Notes: generated by a model from the letters alone, not told the origin. A DNA stretch of 35,224 nt from JAXIPB01 sp045403155 (GCA_045403155.1 JAXIPB010000059.1:1-35224), one strand, 5' to 3'. Positions 1 to 7,694 are shown, numbered from the stretch's first letter. A program made the numbers and translations.

Positions 1-606
1 GACGCCAGCGGTGTGGTGCACGGTGAGGGTCTGGACCGGGAAGTACTCCGCCGGCCACACTTCGGCGCCGGACTTGAACCGGAGGGACTCGTTGGCGCCC
101 CACGCCGCCCGCGACAGGTACTGGACGGGGCACGGTACGCCGTTGGGGAGCGGCATGGCGCTCGTCACGGCGGCCGCCTGTGCCTCCGCTGGCCCGTCGA
201 TCGTGTTGAGTTCGGTCACCTGGGCCGTGCCGCCGCCGGCCACGGCTACCTCGTACCCGATGGTCCCCGGAACCACGAGCACCGCGCTCCCGCCACTCGG
301 GGCGAAGCGGTCCGGCCCGCCACTGCAACCGTCGATGGTCCGCCAGTGGCCCCACCCGGCCGCGGTGCGCACACGAACGTGCGCCTGTCTTCCCAGCCAC
401 GCCACACTTAGATGCGTCAACGGGAAGGACGTGGACTGAACTCGAAGGCTCCCCTTCCTCGCCGTCCGAGCGACGGCGAGCGTGCGGGGAACCGGCTTCG
501 GCTTGGCGGCGGCGGCGACGGTTGCGGCGTCCGCGGTCGGCACCGGCGCGAGCGCGCTGAGCGCCAGTCCAGCCGTGACGGTGAACATCGTCCGTCGCGA
601 TACCAC
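1..606 (-). CDS. N-acetylmuramoyl-L-alanine amidase / PGRP-like protein, partial (3' end outside window)
   Basis: Open minus-strand frame from a GTG at 606 to the window edge, giving 202 residues with no stop. It closely parallels the complete amidase at 1747-2922, including the N-terminus (VSRRTMFT versus VSRRTMLT), the central beta-rich region and the start of the amidase domain. The twin arginines followed by a hydrophobic stretch and an ADA-type cleavage site suggest Tat export. The last visible residues, VHHTAGV, hold the first histidine of the amidase_2/PGRP zinc site. The tyrosine, second histidine and cysteine ligands would lie beyond the edge. By family it should cleave the amide bond between MurNAc and the stem peptide outside the cell. 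Whether the rest of the gene is intact cannot be seen. Confidence 0.85.
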   Translation of the reverse strand, partial: MVSRRTMFTVTAGLALSALAPVPTADAATVAAAAKPKPVPRTLAVARTARKGSLRVQSTSFPLTHLSVAWLGRQAHVRVRTAAGWGHWRTIDGCSGGPDRFAPSGGSAVLVVPGTIGYEVAVAGGGTAQVTELNTIDGPAEAQAAAVTSAMPLPNGVPCPVQYLSRAAWGANESLRFKSGAEVWPAEYFPVQTLTVHHTAGV

Positions 607-710
607 TGGACCTCCCCTCTAGCGCGATGTTCCAACACGATAGCCAATCGGCGAGGCTTCAGCGGGCCGCCGCAGATAGGGCCATCCAGACAATTGCGTA
701 CGTGCCGGGC

Positions 711-914
711 CTACCGGCCCGTATAGCGGAAGCGGCATGCCGCGATCAGCACGCTGTCGGCATCGACATCGACCATGTAGACGAGACGGTGCTCGTCGTT
801 GATGCGCCGTGACCAGAATCCGGATAGATCGCCGCGCAACTGCTCGGGCTTGCCAATGCCGCGCGCTTCCGCCGCCGCGTGCGGTAGGTCCACGCGCTGG
901 GTCAGGTGCGGCAT
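711..914 (-). pseudogene. YoeB-like toxin remnant, N-terminally truncated
   Basis: The last 49 codons (711-860) match the C-terminal half of YoeB/Txe ribosome-dependent mRNA endonucleases, with the motifs GKPEQL, LSGFWSRRI, DEHRLVY and AACR. The KPEQL glutamate and the EHRLVY arginine, both catalytic in YoeB, are present. The usual C-terminal His-Tyr has become Arg-Tyr followed by TGR, so the catalytic histidine is missing. The helical N-terminal half of the family (about 35 residues) is not recognisable in any frame upstream, and no YefM antitoxin gene lies next to it. An ATG at 914 would give a 67-residue product against the usual 84-90. I read it as a decayed toxin gene; a short derivative that is still expressed cannot be excluded. 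Confidence 0.65.
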
Positions 915-991
915 GACGAACGTGTCCGGCCGTGGCCCGAGACAGTACTCTGCTATTTCGTGAGTGTGACATCGCATCACCGGGAGCGGCA

Positions 992-1369
992 GTGAGCGGT
1001 CGGCGCAGACGCGATGGCCCAACCGACCGCCCGTGGCCGGTGGTGGAGATCCGGATCGTGACCCCGGGTCAGATCTTTGTCGCGGTGGAGATCGGCTGCG
1101 CGGGCTGTGGCACGAAGCGTTTGGCCGAGTTTGGTCGCAGCACGTACGCCGGGGCGGACAGACGCTTGTGGCAGCAGAGCTGGCGACAGGCTGACGGGGT
1201 GCAGTCAGCACAGTGGACGTCTGGCCCGGGCGGCGCCAACGAGGTCCGTTTCACCTGCCGGTCCTGCCCTGAGCGGGAACTTCGGATTCCCCGGGCACGC
1301 ATCGAAGCGGCGCTCGATTCTGCCGAACGTGACAAGGGCCCACTCGGTCGCATCCGCATCGACCTCTAG
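992..1369 (+). CDS. small conserved-looking protein with two CxxC motifs
   Basis: A 125-residue product. The GTG at 992 was chosen because GGGAG lies 5 nt upstream; the frame is open further upstream (ATG at 932), but that part is Arg/Pro-rich and unlike protein. The body reads as a beta-rich domain with CAGC near residue 34 and CRSC near residue 90, the spacing of a split zinc ribbon. A charged tail follows (PRARIEAALDSAERD). No family is recognised, and there is no signal peptide or membrane segment, so it is probably cytoplasmic. A strong hairpin follows the stop at 1395-1424. It stands alone on its strand between the YoeB remnant and the second amidase. Confidence 0.55.
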   Translation: MSGRRRRDGPTDRPWPVVEIRIVTPGQIFVAVEIGCAGCGTKRLAEFGRSTYAGADRRLWQQSWRQADGVQSAQWTSGPGGANEVRFTCRSCPERELRIPRARIEAALDSAERDKGPLGRIRIDL

Positions 1370-1394
1370 CTGTCACACGTTCGTCGCGACGCAC

Positions 1395-1424
1395 GATGAC
1401 CCCCGCCTCTCGGTGGGGGTCATC
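1395..1424 (+). terminator. intrinsic-type hairpin after the CxxC protein
   Basis: Perfect 10-bp inverted repeat, GATGACCCCC and GGGGGTCATC, extendable by three more pairs (one a G-T) to a 4-nt loop. It begins 25 nt after the stop at 1369. No T-run follows, which is common for actinobacterial terminators. Termination activity is inferred from position and stem strength. Confidence 0.6.
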
Positions 1425-1746
1425 GCTTGTAGCCACCATGCCCTTCGGCGAGGTGCGTGAGGGCCTCGCCGGCCCGCCCCGCGGGCTACGGAGGGATGTG
1501 CGGCGAGGCGGGCCGCGCCTGTGCTTTGAGGATGGTGCCATCGACCACGGTCCACGAACGTGGCCATGGTCGACATCGGACCGACGGGTGGTGCGCCCGA
1601 CCGGTAGTGGGTGCACCGGTCCGCCACATCGACAACCGTGCCCGTCCATAGATATGAATTCGCTTATCAGATCAAGGACAGCGTTCGGCGTTCGTACGGC
1701 AAATCCGCGCCGGTTGTCCGATCAAGGACACCGCCGGCGGTTCCTG
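1425..1746. other. gene-poor stretch with a short direct repeat
   Basis: No convincing gene in either strand; the frames present lack recognisable motifs and good starts. Two near-identical blocks containing GATCAAGGACA occur at about 1669 and 1720, 51 bp apart. The second forms a small palindrome, TGTCC-N6-GGACA (1715-1730). They lie just downstream of the amidase stop at 1747, so they may belong to its 3' untranslated region. Confidence 0.4.
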
Positions 1747-2922
1747 CTACGGAAGCGTCGGCAAGGGCTTCCGCGGCGCCACGGGACGGAGCGGCTCGCC
1801 CGAACCGGGCGCCGGCCAGGCGACGCTACGCCGAAGCGCGGGCAACTGCGGATAGAAGGTGTTGCCGGGACATTCCGTCGCGGCCCAATCACGGTGACCG
1901 CTCAGCGTGCGTACGGTCCGGGTCGCTCCGGACACCGGATTGACGTAATTCGTGGTCCCGAGCGCATCGAGGTGGCAGACCCGAGCCAGACCGCGGAGGA
2001 CCCTAGTCAACGATGACATCGCCGCCGGCGTCGGGAGCTGACTGGTGAAGTCGCCGAGCATTGACACGCCAATGTTGCCGGTGTTGAACGAGCCAACGTG
2101 CGCGCCCACACTCATCAGCGGCCGACCGTCGGGGGCGGGATTGGACCCGAAGACCGGCATGGCATCCGACCCGGACCACCGTCCTTCGTAGACTCGACCG
2201 GCCTCGTCGATGAGCAGGTGGTAGCCAATGTCGCCCCATCCAGTGCCGTCGTTCAACATCGCCTGCTGGTGATAGATGGCACGCACGGTCGCCGCCGGGT
2301 CGACGTCGTTGTTGGCGGTGACGGTGTGGTGCAGTGTCAGCGTTTGAACTGGGAAGTACTCCGGGGGCCAGAACTCGACGCCGTCTCGGAACCGGTATGA
2401 CTCGTCGGCCCCCCACGCCGCTCGGGAGAGATATGGCACAGCGCAGGTCGTGCCGTCCGGCAACGGCATGTCACTCGTCACGGCGGCCGCCAGTGCGACG
2501 ACCGGGCCATCTATCGTGTTCAACTCCGCGACGATGGCCATCCTGGCACCGGGCACCGACACCTCGTACCCCACGGTGCCCGGAACCACGAGCATGGCGC
2601 TTCCGCCGATCGGAGCGCCGCCATCGCGCCCTGCGCTGCAGCCGTGGATGGCCCGCCACTGGCTCCATCCGGCCGACGTGCGCACCCGTACGTGTGCCCA
2701 AGGTCCTTGCCACGTCACGCCGAGGTGGGTCAGCTTGAAGGACGTGGTATGAACGCGGAGATTTCCCTTCCTCGCTGTCCGGCCGACGGCCAAGGTGCGC
2801 GGGATCGGTCTCGGTTTCGCCGAGGCCCCGGTGATCGTTCCCGCGTCCGCGGGTGTGACCGCCGCCAAGGTACCAAGCGCCAGGCCTGCCGTTGCCGTGA
2901 GCATCGTCCGTCGCGAAACCAC
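1747..2922 (-). CDS. Tat-exported N-acetylmuramoyl-L-alanine amidase / PGRP-family protein
   Basis: 391 residues, GTG start at 2922. N-terminus MVSRRTML followed by a hydrophobic run and TPADA gives a likely Tat signal peptide. Residues 40-160 are a beta-rich region with many WxxW-type aromatics (WRAIHGCSAG). The amidase_2/PGRP domain runs from about 165 to 370: zinc ligands are in LHHT (198-199), SGHRD (343) and ECPG (351), with the conserved tyrosine in GYHLLIDE (234). The layout matches secreted actinobacterial PGRP-type amidases that hydrolyse the MurNAc-L-Ala bond. A close paralogue begins 2.3 kb downstream on the same strand (1-606), pointing to a gene duplication. The proline-rich tail (about 370-391) is unremarkable. 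Confidence 0.88.
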   Translation of the reverse strand: MVSRRTMLTATAGLALGTLAAVTPADAGTITGASAKPRPIPRTLAVGRTARKGNLRVHTTSFKLTHLGVTWQGPWAHVRVRTSAGWSQWRAIHGCSAGRDGGAPIGGSAMLVVPGTVGYEVSVPGARMAIVAELNTIDGPVVALAAAVTSDMPLPDGTTCAVPYLSRAAWGADESYRFRDGVEFWPPEYFPVQTLTLHHTVTANNDVDPAATVRAIYHQQAMLNDGTGWGDIGYHLLIDEAGRVYEGRWSGSDAMPVFGSNPAPDGRPLMSVGAHVGSFNTGNIGVSMLGDFTSQLPTPAAMSSLTRVLRGLARVCHLDALGTTNYVNPVSGATRTVRTLSGHRDWAATECPGNTFYPQLPALRRSVAWPAPGSGEPLRPVAPRKPLPTLP

Positions 2923-3013
2923 TGGTTCTTTCCCCCATGTTTGAGCGTGAATCTGTCGTCGAGCGGCACTCCTTCAGCAACCTAGCGTCTGTCGCACGGC
3001 TCCGCCACCGGGA

Positions 3014-3868
3014 TCAGGCCGGCGACGCGGGGGATCCGCTCTCAAGAGCGTCGGCGATCGCGTCGATGAACTCGACCACGCCGGACGGTCCGTCGACGAC
3101 AAGATCCGCCCGACGGGCGAGCTCAACAACCTCCGTCGAACCGCTGCAAATCTTCAGGGCGGCCAGCCCTTCCTCGTGCAGCGTGTCCAATGTCGCGAAC
3201 GCGCTGAGGTCGCCGAGGTCATCGCCGGCATACGCAACGGCCGTCGCAGCCCGATCGGCGACGTGGCGGCGGAGGGCCTGCCCCTTGTCGACGCCCGGCG
3301 GGCGCAGCTCGAGGACCAGTCGGCCCGGTTCGAGGAGCAGATTGTGTCGCGCGGCGAGATCGGCGACCGGCCCGCGCAGCCGAGCGAATGCGCCTTCGGG
3401 GTCATCGGCTCGCCGCGTGTGCACAGCCACCGCACTTCCCTTGTCCTCCACCCAGACCCCCGGCGGCGCATTGGACCGCGCGAGCAGGCCCGGCAGTTCG
3501 TCACGCGCCTTCGCCACCCCCCGGCTCGGCGGAGGTGCCACAACTCGGCCGGTCGCCGCGTCCCATCGTTCGCTGCCGTAGTGACCGTAGATGGCAAGTC
3601 CAGCGAGTGCGGGATCGTCGGCGAAGCGGCCCATCGCGACCACCACGCCCGCCGGTCGACCGGTGATGATCGCGACCGAACCGACCAGCGCTGCGAGCCG
3701 GGCGAGCGCGGGTACGGCCTGAGGATGCGGCAGCGCTCGCTCGGGATCCTCGACGATCGGCGCCAGCGTTCCGTCGTAGTCGAACACCAGGCTCGAACCC
3801 GCCGGGTCATCGAGAATCGCCGCGAGCCCGGCCACACCAGAGGCCGTCGCCGGCGTCGGCATTTGCAT
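3014..3868 (-). CDS. otsB: trehalose-6-phosphate phosphatase
   Basis: 284 residues. A HAD-superfamily phosphatase: motif I is FDYDGTLAP (nucleophile D30, acid D32), motif II is in IITGRP (about 67-72), the conserved lysine is in DKGQALR (195), and motif IV is AGDDLGD (214-220). The central YGHYGSER segment (94-101) is typical of OtsB. It releases trehalose from trehalose-6-phosphate in the cytoplasm. No otsA lies in the window. The start at 3868 is supported by TAGACT (a TANNNT -10) ending 6 nt before the ATG, which suggests a leaderless mRNA. It is divergent from trmB with only 37 bp between the starts. Confidence 0.92.
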   Translation of the reverse strand: MQMPTPATASGVAGLAAILDDPAGSSLVFDYDGTLAPIVEDPERALPHPQAVPALARLAALVGSVAIITGRPAGVVVAMGRFADDPALAGLAIYGHYGSERWDAATGRVVAPPPSRGVAKARDELPGLLARSNAPPGVWVEDKGSAVAVHTRRADDPEGAFARLRGPVADLAARHNLLLEPGRLVLELRPPGVDKGQALRRHVADRAATAVAYAGDDLGDLSAFATLDTLHEEGLAALKICSGSTEVVELARRADLVVDGPSGVVEFIDAIADALESGSPASPA

Positions 3869-3905
3869 GACCGCAGTCTAGGTTTCGGCGTACCCTTACG
3901 CCGCC
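3869..3905. promoter_or_regulatory. compact divergent promoter otsB / trmB, leaderless-like on both sides
   Basis: On the minus strand TAGACT (3875-3880 as AGTCTA) ends 6 nt before the otsB ATG. On the plus strand TACCCT (3891-3896) ends 9 nt before the trmB GTG. Both fit the actinobacterial TANNNT -10, and neither gene has a Shine-Dalgarno sequence in the 37-bp gap. The start sites would coincide with, or nearly coincide with, the start codons. Confidence 0.5.
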
Positions 3906-4574
3906 GTGACTTCTTCCATCCGTACGTTTCACCCGCGCCGCGGGCGCCTGAGCGGCCGGCACTACGACGCACTTGCCCGCCTCTGGCCGGACTTCGGCCT
4001 CACGATCGACGGCGTCTCCGCCGAACCACTCGATCTCGGCGCGCTCTTCGGCCGTCAGGCCCCACGAGTGCTGGAGATCGGCTCCGGCATGGGCGACGTA
4101 ACCGCCGACATGGCGGTGGCCGATCGAGCGCGCGACTACCTCGCCGTGGATGTGCACACGCCCGGCCTCGCGAACCTTCTCCTGCTGATCGAGGCACGGG
4201 AGCTGACCAACGTGCGGGTCGCGCGCGGCGACGCAATCGAGTCGCTCCGACGGTGCGAGGCCGGGAGCCTCGACGCCATTCAGGCCTTCTTCCCGGATCC
4301 CTGGCCGAAGACCCGCCACCGCAAGCGGCGCCTGATCCCTGGCCACCTCGACGTCCTGCGATCGCGGCTGAGGTCCGGCGGCACCCTGCACCTCGCCACG
4401 GACTCGGCCGGATACGCCGCGAGCATGATGCGGACCCTGACGGCCGATGACCAGTTCGCCAACGCCTGCGACGGCTACGCGCCTCGGCCTCCGCACCGCC
4501 CCGTGACGAAGTTTGAGCGTCGTGGCATCGACGCCGGCCGGAGAATCTTCGACGTGGTGTTCGTACGACGATGA
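3906..4574 (+). CDS. trmB: tRNA (guanine-N7-)-methyltransferase
   Basis: 222 residues from a GTG at 3906. The SAM-binding motif is VLEIGSGMGD (about 54-63). The family signature FPDPWPKTRHRKRR (about 129-142) and the C-terminal TKFERRG (about 199-205) are present, and these identify TrmB. It methylates G46 of the variable loop of a subset of tRNAs to m7G. The start is set by homology of the N-terminal region (RTFHPRRGRLS) and by the short divergent promoter with otsB. Its stop lies 21 nt from the convergent stop of the serine hydrolase at 4596, with no clear terminator hairpin between them. Confidence 0.95.
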   Translation: MTSSIRTFHPRRGRLSGRHYDALARLWPDFGLTIDGVSAEPLDLGALFGRQAPRVLEIGSGMGDVTADMAVADRARDYLAVDVHTPGLANLLLLIEARELTNVRVARGDAIESLRRCEAGSLDAIQAFFPDPWPKTRHRKRRLIPGHLDVLRSRLRSGGTLHLATDSAGYAASMMRTLTADDQFANACDGYAPRPPHRPVTKFERRGIDAGRRIFDVVFVRR

Positions 4575-4595
4575 CACCCAAGGGGAAGGTCTTCG

Positions 4596-5687
4596 CTAGC
4601 CGGAGTACTCGGGGTTGATCAGCTGTTTCGCGACCTCGCGGCAGACATTCTGGCCGTACGCGAAGTCGGAGCTCCACGTACCGTGGCCCCGGTAGCGCTG
4701 CAGCACGGACATCGCCCACGTATCCGAGAGCGCCATGCAATTGATGTGCCAATTGCGGTCGTCGTTGTAGTAGAGCCAGCCATTCTTAATGGAGACTTTC
4801 GCCGCCTCGTCGGTCGGCAGCGCCTTGCGGATTCCGAAGTCGCCAATGCGGATCCGGCGCATCATGTCCAGTACCCACGGTGTCCACTGTGGTCCGGCCG
4901 CGGTCCCGTCGCCGATGCAATCCGCCATCCGTACGGTGTCGCGGGCGGAGATGTTAGTGAAGCTCCAACCCCTCGAGCTCGCCGTGGTGTCGGTCAGCTT
5001 GCACATCTTGATGAGGCGATTGATCGAGTCCGAGCGTCCGTTGCGGCGATACGTTGCCTCCGCGAGGTTGTTGTCGCTGTTGCGGATGACCGCCTCAAGC
5101 TCGCCCAGTCGGGTGTGGCTGGGCGTCTGGCCGTTCTCGGCGACCCTGCGTAGGTCATCCGCAACCAGCCACGCCTTGATCATCGATGCTGGCCAGGTGG
5201 TGGCCGCCTGGTTCTTTGATCCCCAAATCTGGCCGGTGCGTCGGTCCATCAGGGCCCAGCTGACGAAACCCTCCGTCTTGACCAAAAGTGGTCCCGATCG
5301 AAACCGCAGCGGGGCGAGGCCGGGCGGCGAAAGAGATGGCGAAGGCGGCGTCGCGGTGTTTTCGCCGGTGGCGGCCGGTGTGGTCGAGCTCTCACCGCCG
5401 ATACCCGCCGCCGCGAGGGGAGAACCGGGCACGAGACGTGCCGCGCCGACGATGATGATCGCGAGCGAGACGGCTGTCACAGATCGCCAGACAATGGCCG
5501 ATCTCCGTCGCCCACGCCGGTGCCGGCTCCGTGGGTCGGGGTCGCTGCGGAGGTCGGGGCTGGGGTCGCGGCTGGGATCGGTGCGGGGGTCGCGGCCGGG
5601 ATCGCGGCTGGGGTCGCGGCGGGGCGAAGCCGGGCGTACGGGGCGTTTCGGCGCCCACGTCGGGGGGCGGTGCTCGTCGTGCGGCAC
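4596..5687 (-). CDS. membrane-anchored serine hydrolase of beta-lactamase / PBP fold
   Basis: 363 residues. Residues 1-62 are cytoplasmic and very rich in Arg, Asp and Pro, with repeated RDP units. A single membrane segment follows (about 65-85), then a Pro/Thr/Ser linker and an extracytoplasmic domain from about 130. Three active-site motifs of the penicillin-recognising fold are in order: PASMIK (SxxK, S168/K171), SDN (204-206) and KNG (301-303, in place of KTG/KSG). Cysteines at about 229, 257, 317 and near the C-terminus could form disulphides. Similar actinobacterial proteins are annotated as serine hydrolases of unknown substrate; carboxypeptidase or beta-lactamase activity is not established. 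The KNG variant is the main oddity. Confidence 0.75.
   Translation of the reverse strand: MPHDEHRPPTWAPKRPVRPASPRRDPSRDPGRDPRTDPSRDPSPDLRSDPDPRSRHRRGRRRSAIVWRSVTAVSLAIIIVGAARLVPGSPLAAAGIGGESSTTPAATGENTATPPSPSLSPPGLAPLRFRSGPLLVKTEGFVSWALMDRRTGQIWGSKNQAATTWPASMIKAWLVADDLRRVAENGQTPSHTRLGELEAVIRNSDNNLAEATYRRNGRSDSINRLIKMCKLTDTTASSRGWSFTNISARDTVRMADCIGDGTAAGPQWTPWVLDMMRRIRIGDFGIRKALPTDEAAKVSIKNGWLYYNDDRNWHINCMALSDTWAMSVLQRYRGHGTWSSDFAYGQNVCREVAKQLINPEYSG
5535..5628. repeat. 12-bp-period low-complexity tract coding RDPS/RDPG units
   Basis: Tandem imperfect 12-mers of the type GGGTCGCGGCTG inside the N-terminal coding region of the serine hydrolase. They are read on the minus strand as four-residue units (RDPS, RDPG, RTDPS). 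The period is a multiple of three, so length change keeps the frame. The tract lies in the cytoplasmic tail before the membrane segment. Confidence 0.7.
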
Positions 5688-5821
5688 GTATCAAACCTCG
5701 GGGGGAGGGTCGTTCCGGGGGATAGGCGTCGTGGTCCAGGGGGCGCGGACCACCCGACGGATGTTATCCCGCCGGGCGCGGCTTCGGGCGGACGCAACAC
5801 TGCCTTGCCGGCCCCGACGCG

Positions 5822-5827
5822 TAGTCT
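5822..5827 (+). promoter_or_regulatory. -10 hexamer for the LLM oxidoreductase, leaderless-like
   Basis: TAGTCT lies 7 nt before the ATG at 5835, with no Shine-Dalgarno sequence between. This is the geometry of a leaderless transcript. No good -35 is visible. Confidence 0.4.
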
Positions 5828-5834
5828 GCCGATC

Positions 5835-6716
5835 ATGCGCGTGGGCATTGTCATACTCCCGGACCGGCGTTGGCGGACCGGAGGGCAGCGTTGGCGGCGC
5901 GCGGAAGAGTACGGGTTCGACCATGCGTGGACGTACGACCACCTCGGCTGGCGGGACCTCGTGGACGGGCCGTGGTTCGACGCCGTGCCGACATTGACCG
6001 CTGCGGCGACGGTCACATCACGGATCCGCCTTGGCACGTTCGTAGCGTCGCCGAACTTCCGCCACCCGGTGTCCTTTGCGCGCGATGTCACGGCCCTGGA
6101 CGACGTCAGCGAGGGACGGTTGATCCTCGGCGTTGGCGCCGGCGGGACGGGGTTCGACGCGCGCGTGCTGGGCGGCCCGCAGCTCAGCGCCCGCCAGCGA
6201 GCGGATCGCTTTGCGGAGTTCGTCGAGCTGCTCGACCTGGTCCTACGCTCCGACCGAGTGTCATGGCGCGGCGAACACTATGCGGCCGTGGATGCGCGCA
6301 GCACCCCGGGGTGTGTGCAGCAGCCGCGAGTGCCGTTCGCTGTCGCGGCGAACGGACCGCGCACGATGCGGCTCGCGGCCCGTTTCGGCGAGGGCTGGGT
6401 GACGACCGGCCGCGCTTCGGACGGCCTCGACGAATGGTGGGTGTCGGTGGCCGAGGCAGTGGCACGGTTCGACGACGCGCTCGCCGCAGCCGGGCGCGAT
6501 CCCTCCTCTGTGGACCGTTATCTCTCCGTCGACGCGGCGCCGATCTACGCGCTGGCGAGCGTCGCTGTGTTCGCGGACGCCGTGGGTCGGGCGGCCGAAC
6601 TTGGCTTCACCGATGTCGTCACTCACTGGCCGCGCGAATCGGGGTCGTACGCGGGCGACGAGGCCGTCCTCGACGCGGTCGCATCAGACGTCCTCCCAAG
6701 ATCCCGCCGATCATGA
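5835..6716 (+). CDS. LLM-class (F420-type) flavin-dependent oxidoreductase
   Basis: 293 residues from the ATG at 5835; the long frame upstream lies antisense to the serine hydrolase and is not used. It starts MRVGIVILP and continues with AEEYGFDHAWTYDH, RIRLGTFVASP, a GRLILGVGAG loop and FAVAANGPRTMRLAARFGEGWVTTG. These are typical of luciferase-like monooxygenases that use F420 or FMN in a TIM barrel. The substrate cannot be told. The last residues, PRSRRS and the TGA, are encoded by the edge of a 72-bp intergenic element. The gene is convergent with the homocysteine methyltransferase, whose stop lies in the same element. Confidence 0.85.
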   Translation: MRVGIVILPDRRWRTGGQRWRRAEEYGFDHAWTYDHLGWRDLVDGPWFDAVPTLTAAATVTSRIRLGTFVASPNFRHPVSFARDVTALDDVSEGRLILGVGAGGTGFDARVLGGPQLSARQRADRFAEFVELLDLVLRSDRVSWRGEHYAAVDARSTPGCVQQPRVPFAVAANGPRTMRLAARFGEGWVTTGRASDGLDEWWVSVAEAVARFDDALAAAGRDPSSVDRYLSVDAAPIYALASVAVFADAVGRAAELGFTDVVTHWPRESGSYAGDEAVLDAVASDVLPRSRRS

Positions 6717-6776
6717 CCCGCAAATCATGATCGACGGGTTTTCGCGACCGCCGGTTCATGATCGAGCGGATCTTGG
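6705..6776 (-). repeat. 72-bp intergenic GATCATGA element, copy A
   Basis: Read on the minus strand this is 72 bp and aligns without gaps to the copies at 7905, 22690, 25561 and 31312. It begins CAAGATCC and has two GATCATGA sites and a terminal TCATGATCGG. It lies between convergent genes and holds both of their stop codons (6714-6716 plus strand, 6756-6758 minus strand). A further inverted CAAGATCC end lies at 6696-6704, so the whole locus 6692-6781 reads as a larger imperfect palindrome with CCTCCC-type ends. Confidence 0.85.
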
Positions 6777-7694
6777 GGAGGCATTGACCTGTTCAGCGAT
6801 CGCGGCAATGTCCGCCGGCCTCACCCGGCAGCAGCCGCCGACGAGTCGGGCGCCCGACTCGATCCAGTCCTGCGCGGGAAGCACGGTCACGGATGAGCGT
6901 CCGGTCCACCTACGCGCCACGGGGTCCCACCCCTCGCCAGTGTTCGGGTAGGCGACCGCGGGTCTGTCGGTGGTACGCGCGGCGAGCGCGGCCGCGGGCA
7001 CGACGCCGGAGGGGTCGCAGCAGTTGACGCCCACCGCGATCACATTGTCGAGACCTGTTGCCAGGCCGAACGCGTCGGCAAGCGGCTGCCCGGCACGGGT
7101 ATGCAGGCCGTCGACCGTGAAGGAGAGCCACGCCGGCATGCCAAGCCCGTCGAGCGCGATCAAGAGCGCCTCGGCTTCCCGCGCATCCGGCACGGTCTCC
7201 AGCGCGAGTACGTCTGGTCCGGACGCGGCCAGGATCTGCATGCGTGGACGGTGGAAGCGCACCAGTTCGGCGACGGTCAGACCATAGTTGCCGCGATATT
7301 CCGAGCCGTCGGCGAGCGCGGCGCCGTATGGACCGACGGAGGCGGCAACCCACAGTGGACGCTCATCGCCCGCGTCGCGTGCGCGCGCGCACGCCCGTCG
7401 GCCCAACTCGACGCTCCGCTGCAGGAGCATCGTGGCTTCCGCTTGCGCGATCCCGCGCCGCTCGAATCCCTCGACCGTGGCCTGATAGCTCGCCGTGGTG
7501 ATGACGCTGGCGCCGCCGCCCAGAAAGGCCGCATGAGCGTCGATGATCGCCTCGGGGTCGTCGGCCAGCAGCCGGGCCGACCACAGTTCGTCGGACAGGT
7601 CGTGCCCCGCTGCTTCCAGTTGAGTGGCCAGCCCGCCGTCCAGTACCACCGGGCCGGCGGCGAGAGCCTGGGCCAGTGTCCGAGGCTCACTCAT
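6756..7694 (-). CDS. mmuM: homocysteine S-methyltransferase
   Basis: 312 residues, ATG at 7694. The N-terminal motif VVLDGGLATQLE is the first strand of the methyltransferase barrel. The zinc cysteines are in GVNCCDP and in GGCCRVRP near the C-terminus, as in MmuM. TASYQAT, SVGPYGA and ALETVPDAREAEALL are further family motifs. It transfers a methyl group from S-methylmethionine or SAM to homocysteine, giving methionine. Length matches the family. The last residues (PRSARS) and the stop are contributed by the intergenic element, so the C-terminus has probably been remodelled by its insertion. Confidence 0.88.
   Translation of the reverse strand: MSEPRTLAQALAAGPVVLDGGLATQLEAAGHDLSDELWSARLLADDPEAIIDAHAAFLGGGASVITTASYQATVEGFERRGIAQAEATMLLQRSVELGRRACARARDAGDERPLWVAASVGPYGAALADGSEYRGNYGLTVAELVRFHRPRMQILAASGPDVLALETVPDAREAEALLIALDGLGMPAWLSFTVDGLHTRAGQPLADAFGLATGLDNVIAVGVNCCDPSGVVPAAALAARTTDRPAVAYPNTGEGWDPVARRWTGRSSVTVLPAQDWIESGARLVGGCCRVRPADIAAIAEQVNASPRSARS

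Noticed and set aside
1251..1649. A minus-strand frame suggesting a possible transposase fragment
   Set aside because: No DDE or other transposase motif could be followed over more than a few residues in any frame, so no call was made.
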